The notes under the pieces were generated by a model that worked only from the letters and a program-made list of their open reading frames with translations, ran no database searches and was not told where the DNA came from. Source: Frisingicoccus sp900753685 (GTDB lineage Bacteria; Bacillota; Clostridia; Lachnospirales; Lachnospiraceae). From it: DNA of 64,000 bases. The position numbers and the translations under genes are program-made. The stretch is from NCBI GenBank assembly GCA_949289065.1, contig CASEMA010000012.1:8588-72587 (forward strand). The letters are read 5' to 3'. Of the stretch, positions 1 to 9,474 are shown one piece after another (position 1 is the first letter of the stretch; each line of letters starts with the position of its first letter).

Positions 1-997
1 TATTGACGAGTGACGGCGCTTCTCTAAGATCGTCGGTTCCGGGCTTAAAGGTGAGACCGAGAACAGCCACTGTCAGCCCGTTAAAGTCTTCATAATATTT
101 CCGGGCCTTTTTAATAAGCTTGAATTTCTGATTCTCATTAACTTCAATCGCCGCTTTGATTGTCTTAATTTCATTATCGTTAAAGCTGGCCAGCCAGCTC
201 AGCGCCTTCGTGTCCTTCGGAAAACAGGAACCGCCGTACCCAATACCGGAATTTAAAAATTTGTCGCCGATTCTCGCATCCAGCCCCATACCTTTTGTTA
301 CGTCTTCGATATCCGCTCCCACAATTTCACAGAGATTGGCAATTTCATTGACATAGGAAATTTTTAAAGCCAGGAAATCGTTTGACGCATATTTAATCAT
401 TTCCGCGCTGCGCCGGTTTGTAATAACCTTCGGCGCTTCAAAATTTTCATAGACCTTTTCCAACACCTTTTTTGCATAGTCGCTTTCTGCTCCGATCACG
501 ATTCTCGAAGCGTGCAGCGTATCCCGCACCGCAGTCCCCTGTGCAAGAAATTCCGGATTTGAAGCAATATGGACGGGAACATCGTGTTTTAAATGTTCAA
601 TAATATAAGTCTCTATTTTATCATTTGTGCCAATCGGAACCGTAGATTTAACAACAACAACGCATTCATGCTCAACAGACGCTGCAATCTGCTCAACCAC
701 AGTATATACATAAGAAAGATTCGCCGAGCCGTCTTTCTTTTCCGGCGTCCCGACGCCGATAAAAATGACTTCCGCATCTTTGTAAGCTTTTGCATAATCC
801 GTTGTAAAGTCAAGCCTCTCCATGTTGTCTGTCATCAGTTCACTTAACCCGGGCTCATAGATTGGCGAAATTCCTTTTTTCATAATTTCTACTTTAGATT
901 CATCAACATCCACACAGGTCACCTGATGGCCTTTACTGGCCAGACAGACGCCTGTAACCAGCCCTACATATCCTGTTCCTGCAACCGCTATTTTCAT
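1..997 (-). CDS. ugd: UDP-glucose 6-dehydrogenase, 3' end cut by window edge
   Basis: Oxidises UDP-glucose to UDP-glucuronate in the cytoplasm, supplying uronic acid for the polysaccharide encoded upstream. The protein opens with the NAD-binding motif MKIAVAGTGYVGLVTG and contains the family hallmarks SNPEFLAQGTAV, NDFLALKISYVNEIANL and the active-site loop GIGYGGSCFPKDT, whose Cys is the catalytic nucleophile. It then reads TFKPGTDDLREAPS in frame to the window edge, so only the last part of the C-terminal domain is missing. The start at 997 has a strong GGAGGAGAAG ribosome site at 1001-1010. It lies 32 bp after the GT-C gene and is the last visible gene of the operon. GDP-mannose dehydrogenase is a relative, but these motifs fit the UDP-glucose enzyme better. 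Confidence 0.95.
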   Translation of the reverse strand, partial: MKIAVAGTGYVGLVTGVCLASKGHQVTCVDVDESKVEIMKKGISPIYEPGLSELMTDNMERLDFTTDYAKAYKDAEVIFIGVGTPEKKDGSANLSYVYTVVEQIAASVEHECVVVVKSTVPIGTNDKIETYIIEHLKHDVPVHIASNPEFLAQGTAVRDTLHASRIVIGAESDYAKKVLEKVYENFEAPKVITNRRSAEMIKYASNDFLALKISYVNEIANLCEIVGADIEDVTKGMGLDARIGDKFLNSGIGYGGSCFPKDTKALSWLASFNDNEIKTIKAAIEVNENQKFKLIKKARKYYEDFNGLTVAVLGLTFKPGTDDLREAPSLVN

Positions 998-1029
998 AAG
1001 CTTCTCCTCCTAGTCTGCATGTATTTTGT

Positions 1030-3054
1030 TTATTCTTTGCTCCCAAAATACCAAACCAACGTACTTCTATCCTCTCTGGTAATATCCAGCGGAAATGGAA
1101 GAAACCGGCCGTCATACCAGTTATTATCTTCATTTAATTGATAATCCTCTTTAAGCGCTAATTCGGCATCATCCACCTGGGACAAGTCATTAGATATATA
1201 ATAATAATTTTCATGTTTTAATTGAATCTCTTTAACAATGGCCTCCGTCTCCGGAAAACAGGCTGCGCCGGTCATTGCGCGGAGGGGCAGGTAATAAAAT
1301 TTCATGTTATCCCGCGTAATAATCACAATACTATCCTGCTTAATTTGAGCTATTACATTTTCCAGAGCGTCCCATGTTACTCTTGTGTCATCTTTATCGG
1401 TTAGAAGCATCTTTTCATATGGAGCCAGAATACACAAACTACATATGCCTGCTATACCTATTATTTTCTTTGAAATCAATTCCAATGCAGACGCCGAAAA
1501 CAAAATGACAATAGATATATATGGGGCTAAATATCTCCCATAATAATAATAATAATTGATGTCTTTTTTCATATAACAGGCGTATAAAAGAATACAGTAC
1601 ATGAACAACAATGCTATAACACTGCCTTTTAAACCTGAAAACACCTTTTTTACACAAAAAACAGCAATAATTCCCGCCACAGCCGGAACAACGATTCCTA
1701 CCGAAAATCCATATCCGGAAAGGGTCAGATGCCTCAAAGCTCCAAAGCCGCCCTGATATTTTTCTCTCCTGCTTAATATAATCACTGCCTGATAGAGAAC
1801 GCCGCCGACAAGACAGGCTCTGATAAGGACATATTTAAGCCGCACGCACGCATGCCTGAGCCATCCCAGCTTCTCCCGTGTCACATATAAAATCAGGCAA
1901 ATAAGATAGATTAACACGGATACTATCCAGAAAAATAACGCGGTATTTTCCTGAGATATTCCCGGAAATCGGTAAACCGGCGCAAAATTGTAGGTGAATG
2001 AATAAGTTCCTGCAATCATCATCGTCATCGTCATTCCCAAAGCAAAGGCCGTGTTAAGCAGCGCTGCGGCAATAAGATACCCCGGCTTTTTTCTCGCCGC
2101 ATATAACCCCAGATAGACCGCCACGAATACTGGAAACATCGTATAAATTGTCAAATGAAAAAAACACATTGCGGCCAGCGGAATGACAGATAAATAAATC
2201 TTTTCATCTTTCATAGAAAGCACGAGATAAATAAATCCTAAAATCAGAGCCGTTATCCCTATTTCTGTCAATGCAGATTTGGACACCCACAAAATTAAGG
2301 GCGAAAACGCAAACAAGATCGTACACAAAATACGATTCACCCTTTTTGTATTCAAGTCCGTTAAAATAAAATAGAGCAAAAATACGGCGCAAATATAAAA
2401 TATCGTCTGTATGTCCGACATATGTTGTATCCCGAACATTTTTCCAAAGAGCCCCAACAGGGCCGGAAAGGTCGGAATCCCATGAAAAACCGCCGAAACA
2501 TCGCTTATTTCTTTGGCCTCCGATGCAAATGGAAGGGATGTATCATAGTTATATAAACCAATTAAATCCTCCTGCAGCGATACTCTGAAATCTTCTTTTG
2601 CGTCTTCGGATTCCAGCATATCATATTCTTCAAAATCTCTCTGGACATCATTATAGCCATACATGAACTGGATCGCCTGCGTCTGATAAACCCCTTCATC
2701 CTGTCCCATCCCGAAAAATTCATATTTTGTAAGAACAAATGGCATTGCACACAAAATAATGATAAACGGTATCATATATGTCTTAATCTCCCATTCAACC
2801 TGAAAGATTCCATGTCTTATCCCTTTGAATATGTCAAAAATCCCTTCCGCTGCTGCAGCAATAATCAGAGCTCTCATAATGCTGAACGCATTCGCCCAGA
2901 ACAACAGGCCGCTCACTATAATATACAGCGAAAAATATCCCAGGACGCTGATCACCAAAAGCCTGACAATATTTTCTTTTTTTAAAATATATCCACAGCC
3001 TATGGCCGCAAGGATAATTCCCATCATCATCCATAATATCGTCTGCACGTCCAC
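1030..3054 (-). CDS. GT-C fold membrane glycosyltransferase (ArnT/PMT-like)
   Basis: Polytopic membrane protein of 674 residues with roughly 12 hydrophobic segments, starting with two near the N terminus. A DEGVYQTQA motif in the first extracytoplasmic loop (near residue 119) has the acidic residue that GT-C enzymes of the ArnT/PMT superfamily use in catalysis. Such enzymes take a sugar from a polyprenyl-phosphate donor on the outer face of the membrane and add it to a surface glycan or protein. The GTG start at 3054 is supported by AGAGGTG seven to eight bases upstream. It follows the DPG-synthase-like GT2 gene by 20 bp, and that enzyme could make its lipid-linked donor. Sugar and acceptor cannot be told from sequence. 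Confidence 0.75.
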   Translation of the reverse strand: MDVQTILWMMMGIILAAIGCGYILKKENIVRLLVISVLGYFSLYIIVSGLLFWANAFSIMRALIIAAAAEGIFDIFKGIRHGIFQVEWEIKTYMIPFIIILCAMPFVLTKYEFFGMGQDEGVYQTQAIQFMYGYNDVQRDFEEYDMLESEDAKEDFRVSLQEDLIGLYNYDTSLPFASEAKEISDVSAVFHGIPTFPALLGLFGKMFGIQHMSDIQTIFYICAVFLLYFILTDLNTKRVNRILCTILFAFSPLILWVSKSALTEIGITALILGFIYLVLSMKDEKIYLSVIPLAAMCFFHLTIYTMFPVFVAVYLGLYAARKKPGYLIAAALLNTAFALGMTMTMMIAGTYSFTYNFAPVYRFPGISQENTALFFWIVSVLIYLICLILYVTREKLGWLRHACVRLKYVLIRACLVGGVLYQAVIILSRREKYQGGFGALRHLTLSGYGFSVGIVVPAVAGIIAVFCVKKVFSGLKGSVIALLFMYCILLYACYMKKDINYYYYYGRYLAPYISIVILFSASALELISKKIIGIAGICSLCILAPYEKMLLTDKDDTRVTWDALENVIAQIKQDSIVIITRDNMKFYYLPLRAMTGAACFPETEAIVKEIQLKHENYYYISNDLSQVDDAELALKEDYQLNEDNNWYDGRFLPFPLDITREDRSTLVWYFGSKE

Positions 3055-3074
3055 ACTGATACACCTCTGATTTA

Positions 3075-3815
3075 CTATTGATAAAATTTCTGTATACGAA
3101 CTCGATAGAAGATTGCCACTGTATCTGCAAATACTTTAACGATATCCCCCAATCGAATTCTTCCCATGCCGTTTCCCCGACGGAAAACCAGTTTGACAGG
3201 CAGTTCCATAATACGATATCCCCTTGAATTCAGAGCAGCTAAAATTTCAATATCGTAAGCATAGCCCCTGGTTTTAATCAAAGGGATGATTTCTTTGAGC
3301 GCATCTGCGCGAAAAACCTTCAAACCGGTCTGCGTATCCTTCACATTCAGATGAAAAAGGGCCCGAAGCATACAGTAATATCCAAAGCTCATCATTCGCC
3401 GTATCTTCGGGTATTCCAGCTCCGAATCCTTATGCATTTTAGAACCAATCACAACATCTGCCTGTCCTTTAAGCAGCGGCTCCATATATCTCTCAATCTG
3501 AGCCGGCGGCAAATCCAAATCGGAATCTAAAAAAGCAATATAGTTACCGGACGCCCGACAAACGCCAATTTTGATGGCATTACCCTTCCCCCGATTTTTT
3601 CGATAACTTACCATGCGGATATGGGAATCTTCTTTTACATATCTTTTTATTTCCTGTCTCGTATTATCCACACTTCCATCATTAACCGCAATAATTTCAT
3701 AATCATCCATGAAACCTGAAATTATAGAAGAAACCTCTTTTAGATTTTCAAAAATATGTTCCCCCTCATTATAAGCCGGCATGACAACCGACAGCTTCTT
3801 TCCAGTATTCATCAT
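3075..3815 (-). CDS. GT2 glycosyltransferase, dolichyl/polyprenyl-phosphate sugar synthase type
   Basis: GT-A fold family 2 transferase. It has the N-terminal LSVVMPAYNEGEHI motif, VNDGSVDNT, a DSDLDLPP metal-binding DXD-type motif and a late GLKVFRADAL segment, which together match the DPG/DPM synthase group that loads a sugar onto polyprenyl phosphate. No C-terminal transmembrane pair is evident, so it is probably peripheral. An ATG at 3863 would overlap the upstream gene; the ATG at 3815 (or 3812) follows AGAAGGAAAG at good spacing and puts the conserved motif at the N terminus. Lying between two large membrane proteins, it plausibly supplies one or both with a lipid-linked sugar. Confidence 0.85.
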   Translation of the reverse strand: MMNTGKKLSVVMPAYNEGEHIFENLKEVSSIISGFMDDYEIIAVNDGSVDNTRQEIKRYVKEDSHIRMVSYRKNRGKGNAIKIGVCRASGNYIAFLDSDLDLPPAQIERYMEPLLKGQADVVIGSKMHKDSELEYPKIRRMMSFGYYCMLRALFHLNVKDTQTGLKVFRADALKEIIPLIKTRGYAYDIEILAALNSRGYRIMELPVKLVFRRGNGMGRIRLGDIVKVFADTVAIFYRVRIQKFYQ

Positions 3816-3831
3816 TAAACTTTCCTTCTCT

Positions 3832-5481
3832 CTAATGTAAAACGCCGATGCAATACCCATCAATCATATATGAAGTCAGTCCTAGTTTCTCCGCCAGCTC
3901 TTCTGTCTCCAGAATATATAAATTTTTATCCCCGTCCTCAGCTGTGCCGCTTAAAAGCTCTTCGATAAACATTTCTTCATTGGATTCAAATGCTTCGTCG
4001 TCTGTTCTGGCCAGAGGAAAGTAATTTATTGTCATTTCATGGTCTATGGCAAAATTTGCAAGCTCATAGCTTGCTGACGAACCGTAGGTTTCTTCGACGG
4101 CATCATAGGGCAATATAATTAAATGTGCCTTTCCCTGGGCCAATGTCTCCCATTCCTCCGACTGAATCGACGCCATCTGACTGGACGAAGTATAATGTTC
4201 CCTCTTTGACAGCATCATCCAGTGTAAATCCGCTGTCTGAAGAATCAAAGCGACTCCGAGGCATAGATAAGCTATTTTTTTCGTAAAATTCCGGCAAACG
4301 GTCATAATACTGGCCGCCATAATGATATAGCCAACACACCAGATAAATCTTCCGGAAGCACGAAATATTTCTAAAACCTTTAAAATAATTGAAGGATACG
4401 GTATTCGAAAAACGGTCCATAAGCCCAGTGTAATTTCCGGACTCCAGGCTAAAACGAACAGAATGCACAAAACTGCCGCCATGCTGTAACCAAATGCTCC
4501 CTGTTTTTTTATTTTATTTTTAGCAATACAAATTCCCAAAGCACATCCGGCTAACAGCAATATCCCCAATCCCAGATAGCCGAACCCTTCTCCTTGCCCG
4601 TTTCTCATAGGCAGCGAAGGCAAAAGGGTCTCATAAGATGCCGGGTTGATCAGGCTGTTTATATTTGCACTGTAAAGGCCCAGTCCTTTTTCCGCCATGC
4701 TGCCGGACTCCGAAAAAGCGCCTACAGCGCTTAAAACTCCCAGGTCTGCGACCACTGCTGCGGCCGCAAAAATGAGGTTCTCCTTCCATTGACGATTTTC
4801 AATCAGATCCTGGAGACAGAACCCAAACATAAAAATCATAATCATCGGAACAAAATAAATATGCACCAGCGAGGCGGTGATGAGCAATCCCATCCAGGCC
4901 GCTGTTTTCCGCCGAAACGTTGAAAAATACGGTTTATATATCCATATCGCTATCGCCAGAAGAATAATCCAATGGCCCGCCAATGCCGTATGCCCATACA
5001 TTCGCTGCAATACATAGGGTGATAAACAAAAAAATCCGCCCCCGATCCAGCACAACCAATGATTTTCTGTGCCTTTTCGCAAAATAACCGGAGAAATGCC
5101 CCCTATTAAAAAATAGGTCATCAGACCCCAAATTCCAAAATACTGGAAGGTGTCCGGCAAAATTGGGGACAATATTTTGAAAAATATCGCAAACAGCGGT
5201 ATTGAATCTGTAAATACAATACTTGACACATCCGGATATATGATCCCGTCAATCTGCCCCAGCGGGAAATGCCATTCCGATGCGCGAAAAAATTTCCAGC
5301 CAATATAATGCTGTGATATGTCCTGACCGTTAAGAAGCCATGAGTCATCGGTGACATTAAGCACCTGCCAACCATAACAGAAAAAAAATACAATCATCCC
5401 GATCAGACTTCCCACAATGAAAAGCCTTCCGATTTCTTTTTTAGTTATACTCTGATATATGCTGTCTGCACGATTATTCAT
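3832..5481 (-). CDS. Polytopic membrane protein, GT-C/DUF6311-like
   Basis: About 549 residues with around 11 predicted membrane spans and a soluble C-terminal tail. The first extracytoplasmic loop holds NGQDISQHYIGWKFFRASEW followed by FPLG and YPDVSSIVFTDSIPL, a pattern I associate with DUF6311 membrane proteins of surface-polysaccharide loci; this is from memory. A GT-C glycosyltransferase role is inferred. The ATG at 5481 is favoured over 5508 because it overlaps the preceding stop (ATGAATAA) and has AAGGATT upstream. It sits in the operon between a GT4 gene and the polyprenyl-phosphate GT2. It could also be a polymerase-like protein, since no Wzy homologue is otherwise visible. Confidence 0.6.
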   Translation of the reverse strand: MNNRADSIYQSITKKEIGRLFIVGSLIGMIVFFFCYGWQVLNVTDDSWLLNGQDISQHYIGWKFFRASEWHFPLGQIDGIIYPDVSSIVFTDSIPLFAIFFKILSPILPDTFQYFGIWGLMTYFLIGGISPVILRKGTENHWLCWIGGGFFCLSPYVLQRMYGHTALAGHWIILLAIAIWIYKPYFSTFRRKTAAWMGLLITASLVHIYFVPMIMIFMFGFCLQDLIENRQWKENLIFAAAAVVADLGVLSAVGAFSESGSMAEKGLGLYSANINSLINPASYETLLPSLPMRNGQGEGFGYLGLGILLLAGCALGICIAKNKIKKQGAFGYSMAAVLCILFVLAWSPEITLGLWTVFRIPYPSIILKVLEIFRASGRFIWCVGYIIMAASIMTVCRNFTKKIAYLCLGVALILQTADLHWMMLSKREHYTSSSQMASIQSEEWETLAQGKAHLIILPYDAVEETYGSSASYELANFAIDHEMTINYFPLARTDDEAFESNEEMFIEELLSGTAEDGDKNLYILETEELAEKLGLTSYMIDGYCIGVLH

Positions 5482-6664
5482 TGCTGTATAATCCTTCGAA
5501 AAAATCAATATACTTCCGGGTTACAATATCCCAATCAAAATTTTCAAGTACAAACTTCCGGCCATTCTCGCCCATTTGGGAAGCGGTATCCGGATGCTCT
5601 ATATAATAATTCACCTGACCTTCAAATTCAAAATAATTGTCAAAATAAAAGCCGCCCTGGGAGGTGACTGCAAAATGCTTTGTCACATCGCAGCCTTTAT
5701 GGACTAATACCGGCCTTTTGCACAGCCAACTTTCCATAATAACAAAGGAAAAGCTCTCATGCTTTGACGGCTGGCAAAGCGTCAGCGCCGCGCCATAAGC
5801 ATCATATTTATCCTGAATAGGCACAAAGCCCAGATCGTAAACGTCCCCATGGACGGATTTTGGAAGTTTCACACTGCCTCCGCCGATCAGCACCAGCTTC
5901 AGATTGTTTTTATTTCTCTTTTTATATTCTGCAAAATAACGAATCAATGTGTATATATTTTTTCCAACGTCCTTCCGTCCCGCATATAAAATAAAGGGTT
6001 CCCAAATATCATACTTTGCCCGAAAACGTTCCTCATCATAGACAAGCCCCGTATCCAGTCCGAGTCCGGGTGTAATCAGCTTCTGCCCGGCTGTATGATA
6101 AACCCGCTCTGCCAGTACTTTTTCCGGTTCCGCATTGAAAATCATACCCTGTATACTTGAAAAGGCTTTTTTAAAAACATCCATATAGATATAGGCCTCT
6201 TCGTGGAAGCATGGAATAAGAACCGCTTTCTCAGGACATATTTTACACATCTGATAGACCGGCCCAAACATATAGGGAATACCGACAAAACAATGGTATT
6301 CATTTTTATGCTGCTCAATATATTTGTACATATCGGGACTGTTAATCATCTCCCGGCAGAAAATTTCCTCTTCCGCCGAGGTCAACAATTCATCATTCAT
6401 CAGTTTTATATTCACCCGGTTAAAGGCGTCCACATTCCGCTTCCGAACCTTAAACCGGCGAACCGGGATTCCATTTTCCTCTGTCAGCCCCGGCTTATGA
6501 AAGTTCTCATTCCAGTCGGCTGTAAACTCCCGAACACAGGTCGTCAGGATTTCTATAGAAATGCCCGCCTTATGCAAATGTTCGGTAACTCCGCGAAGCG
6601 CCATCTCGGCTCCCCCCGGAATATTTTGTCCATGCCATGGCACTACAAATCCTATTTTTTTCAT
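5474..6664 (-). CDS. GT4 family glycosyltransferase
   Basis: GT-B fold enzyme that transfers a sugar from a nucleotide sugar to the growing lipid-linked glycan on the cytoplasmic membrane face. The N-terminal domain carries VPWHGQNIPGGAEMALRGV. The C-terminal domain has FILYAGRKDVGKN and the E-x7-E nucleotide-binding motif in KHESFSFVIMES. The ATG at 6664 shares one base with the preceding stop (TGATG) and has AGGTGAC upstream, so translation is probably coupled; GTG 6667 is a possible alternative. It resembles the GT4 at 7731-8939 in layout and in several motifs, suggesting an old duplication. Sugar specificity is unknown. Confidence 0.88.
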   Translation of the reverse strand: MKKIGFVVPWHGQNIPGGAEMALRGVTEHLHKAGISIEILTTCVREFTADWNENFHKPGLTEENGIPVRRFKVRKRNVDAFNRVNIKLMNDELLTSAEEEIFCREMINSPDMYKYIEQHKNEYHCFVGIPYMFGPVYQMCKICPEKAVLIPCFHEEAYIYMDVFKKAFSSIQGMIFNAEPEKVLAERVYHTAGQKLITPGLGLDTGLVYDEERFRAKYDIWEPFILYAGRKDVGKNIYTLIRYFAEYKKRNKNNLKLVLIGGGSVKLPKSVHGDVYDLGFVPIQDKYDAYGAALTLCQPSKHESFSFVIMESWLCKRPVLVHKGCDVTKHFAVTSQGGFYFDNYFEFEGQVNYYIEHPDTASQMGENGRKFVLENFDWDIVTRKYIDFFEGLYSNE

Positions 6665-7734
6665 CACTTGTCACCTGCAATAAACGCTTCTAATATTTCT
6701 AAAAACTGTTTTTTAATTTTGTCGTGCTCAAAATCCTTCAGTCGCTGTCTCTGCCCTTGAACGATCTGTTCCTGAAGCTTAGGATCCGATACGATTGAAT
6801 GAATCGCCTCCGCAACAACCTCCGGCGCTTTGTCTTTGAGCAAAAAGCCGCTTCCGCCCAGGGTTTCCCCGACAGCGCAGCTGTCATAAGCGAGTACCGG
6901 CACATCAAACATCATGGACTCAACCAGAGGTACACAAAAACCCTCATGCTCACTCAAACAGACAAAAACATCCGCCACCGAATAATACGCCAATATCTCT
7001 TCAAATTTTACCTGGCCGGTAAATACAACATCATCCACTCCGAGCTTCTCCACATATTTTTGCAGCCGGCTGTAATATCCCGGAAAGAAATCATGCCGCC
7101 CGACAAGCAGAAGTCTGGATTTTGGATTTATATATTTTTTGTAATAATAAAAGGCCGCGATGATATCCTCATGTTTTTTGTTCGGAGCAACTCGGCCCGT
7201 AAAAACAATATTCACATAATCATCATCATATTGACGGATCACTCGGGGCGATGGTTTTTTCTTATAGTCGTCAAATGCAATCAATATAGGCAAAACGTCA
7301 ATCGGGCATTCATATCCCATCGCTCTTAATTCCTGTTTATTATAGTCTGAATCTGCAAGACAATAATCGGCTTTTTTCTTCAAATACTTTACCGCCCGGT
7401 ATCCGCTGTCACAAACCTTCGCGGCTTCAATGTCATACTGGGCAAAGAAATGGCCCGGCGTTATATTGTGATACATAATAATCCGCCGACAGTCATATTG
7501 GCTGATTTCATAATTGACATCAGAACCTGTCGATAAATGATAGATAACAATATCCTCTTTTTCAGGAATATATTTGTCCAGCGGTTTTACCCGCTCTGTT
7601 AATCTCTCATCAATAAATTTAGCATATACTTCCGATTTATATCCGCTCTGCTTCAATGTATCATCCAACGTTATTGTATCGTTGCCGATCGCGTCTCCAA
7701 AAGCCATAACTGGCAGTATCTGTATAATTCTCAT
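6664..7734 (-). CDS. GT4 family glycosyltransferase
   Basis: 356-residue GT-B fold transferase. Visible features are the N-terminal MRIIQILPVMAFGDAIGND, VFTGRVAPNKKHEDII at the start of the nucleotide-binding domain, LLLVGRHDFFPGY, and the E-x7-E motif in EHEGFCVPLVES followed by MFDVPVLAYD. Its N terminus differs clearly from the two flanking GT4 genes, which resemble each other, so it probably forms a different linkage. The start overlaps the upstream stop by four bases (ATGA), with GAGGAAGG as ribosome site. Mannosyl- or rhamnosyl-type activity is only a guess from the family. Confidence 0.87.
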   Translation of the reverse strand: MRIIQILPVMAFGDAIGNDTITLDDTLKQSGYKSEVYAKFIDERLTERVKPLDKYIPEKEDIVIYHLSTGSDVNYEISQYDCRRIIMYHNITPGHFFAQYDIEAAKVCDSGYRAVKYLKKKADYCLADSDYNKQELRAMGYECPIDVLPILIAFDDYKKKPSPRVIRQYDDDYVNIVFTGRVAPNKKHEDIIAAFYYYKKYINPKSRLLLVGRHDFFPGYYSRLQKYVEKLGVDDVVFTGQVKFEEILAYYSVADVFVCLSEHEGFCVPLVESMMFDVPVLAYDSCAVGETLGGSGFLLKDKAPEVVAEAIHSIVSDPKLQEQIVQGQRQRLKDFEHDKIKKQFLEILEAFIAGDK

Positions 7735-8939
7735 TGAACCTTCCTCATATCACTCGCGCTGTCCTGAATGACATACTGAATTAATCGAAGCAGCCTTGAT
7801 ACGATCGTATCCCAGCAATAATAAGCTTCCACGTACTCATGACCGCAAATCCCCATTTTTCTCAGGATATCTTCATGACTCAGCATATAATTCAGTATTT
7901 CTTCAAATTCTTCTGTATTATTATAATAGAATCCGGCGTTACTCTTCGTACAATGGGCCTTTAACACTTCGCATTCTCCATTAACCAGAACCGGAATGTT
8001 CATAGAAAATGCTTCCAAAACGACCATTGATAAGCTCTCATATTTTGATGGCAGTATAAGCGCCTTTGCGCCGGCAATGCCGTTAAATTTGTCCTCATCA
8101 TCCACAAACCCCAGAGAAATGAAATCCTCGTGCTCCGGCACTTTAATCACTTCTTTACCCATGAAGACCAGCTTCAAATCCGACGGATACTTTTTCTTAA
8201 AGCGGATAAAGTCTTCAAAAAGCTGCCGGCAATTCTTCCCTTCATCGATGCGTCCCACATAAACAACATAATTATCGATATGATATTTTTCTTTAAAGGC
8301 CTGTGCAGAGACATTGTCCGGCGCTTCGACTCCGACGCCGCCTAAATCATCTCTCACAAAATGATTATAAAATTTTTTGTGGATCAAACGGCGCTCTTCA
8401 TAGGTGTTAAAGAAAAAAGCCTTTGGGAAACGAAAAACTCTCTCGAAAATACGCATTTTTAAAAAAGGCTCGTCGTGGGCCGTCGGAATTACAATGGCTT
8501 TATCTTTAACCTCCGGCACTCCCATAACCGTCTGATAATACAAATATGTGAAAAAGATAAAAACATCATAATCCGCTTTATGATTTTTAATATAACGAAT
8601 CATGTCAGGAACAAGGGGCCCCTGTTCGTCCAGCCATTTTTGTTCTTCGGACGGAGACATCGGTTTATTATCATATACCTTCTGATTGATGACATTAAAT
8701 CTGGAAAGCTCCCGCGGCGCTTTGACGCCAAACCGCAAAACTCTGATACCATGAATGAAATCCTCATCGTTTGGATATTCATCCTTCCAGGTCATATAAT
8801 CAATGGCCTTCGTTGTCAATACATCCACCGAATCGCAATAGGGCAAAAGATGTTCAGCCAGCTGCCTGCAGTGAAGCTCTGCGCCTCCGTTTACCTCAAG
8901 TCCGTACCGCTGTACAACAAAACAAATTTTAGGTTTCAT
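7731..8939 (-). CDS. GT4 family glycosyltransferase
   Basis: 402-residue GT-B fold enzyme. It begins KICFVVQRYGLEVNGGAEL, with the GGAE loop that binds the acceptor or donor phosphate. YVGRIDEGKN opens the C-terminal domain and KYESLSMVVLEA is the E-x7-E motif. I place the start at 8939 because its ATG overlaps the stop of the upstream coiled-coil gene (ATGA) and GGGAG lies about eight bases upstream; an in-frame start at 8957 would lie inside that gene. It is similar along its length to the GT4 at 5474-6664. It probably adds a repeat-unit or adaptor sugar of the exported polysaccharide. Confidence 0.88.
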   Translation of the reverse strand: MKPKICFVVQRYGLEVNGGAELHCRQLAEHLLPYCDSVDVLTTKAIDYMTWKDEYPNDEDFIHGIRVLRFGVKAPRELSRFNVINQKVYDNKPMSPSEEQKWLDEQGPLVPDMIRYIKNHKADYDVFIFFTYLYYQTVMGVPEVKDKAIVIPTAHDEPFLKMRIFERVFRFPKAFFFNTYEERRLIHKKFYNHFVRDDLGGVGVEAPDNVSAQAFKEKYHIDNYVVYVGRIDEGKNCRQLFEDFIRFKKKYPSDLKLVFMGKEVIKVPEHEDFISLGFVDDEDKFNGIAGAKALILPSKYESLSMVVLEAFSMNIPVLVNGECEVLKAHCTKSNAGFYYNNTEEFEEILNYMLSHEDILRKMGICGHEYVEAYYCWDTIVSRLLRLIQYVIQDSASDMRKVQ

Positions 8940-9457
8940 ACCTCTCTCCCACCACATTTATCCAGCAAATCTTCATACTGCTTTTCCAGGAGCTGGAGCC
9001 GCTCTGTCAGCCTTTCCATGTCCTCCTCCTGTTTTTCCAGTCTCACTTCCTGTTCAGCTATATAAGCTTCCATATTTTGTTTTTGTTCTAAGGAATAGGC
9101 TTCCAGCTGCATCAGCGACTGCACCGTATAGGCATTATACCGATTCTGAGCATCCCGTAACGGCAAAACGATAAATGCGATCACTTTACGTACACTCCGT
9201 TTAATAAATGACTTTATGCCTCCTTTCGGAATCATCTGATAATACGGAATATTGTGCTCCTCATTTGACATCATCACAAAATGATGCAGCGTCTTTTCGT
9301 CATAAGCGACACTGCCGACAATTCCCTCTTCACAAACTTCTCCGACAGTACTTTCATCAAAGCTCAACACATCTTCTGTTTCGCCGCGGGCCGCAATACG
9401 CTCCCGTATCTCCGTCATAATCGCTTCTACATCAACACTTTGAATATTCTCATTCAT
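8936..9457 (-). CDS. Small coiled-coil protein of the polysaccharide cluster
   Basis: 173 residues with no enzymatic motif I recognise. The N-terminal part, with VEAIMTEIRERIAARG and a following acidic stretch, resembles from memory the N-terminal extension of some polysaccharide-cluster methyltransferases. The middle is basic (KSFIKRSVRKVIAFI), possibly membrane-associated. Residues from about 110 to the end are a Gln/Glu-rich heptad region, a likely coiled coil. It sits between the coiled-coil methyltransferase and a GT4 and overlaps the latter by four bases. A scaffold or chain-length partner of the methyltransferase is an inference from position and coiled coil only. Confidence 0.7.
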   Translation of the reverse strand: MNENIQSVDVEAIMTEIRERIAARGETEDVLSFDESTVGEVCEEGIVGSVAYDEKTLHHFVMMSNEEHNIPYYQMIPKGGIKSFIKRSVRKVIAFIVLPLRDAQNRYNAYTVQSLMQLEAYSLEQKQNMEAYIAEQEVRLEKQEEDMERLTERLQLLEKQYEDLLDKCGGREV

Positions 9458-9474
9458 CCCGTTAATCCCTTCCT

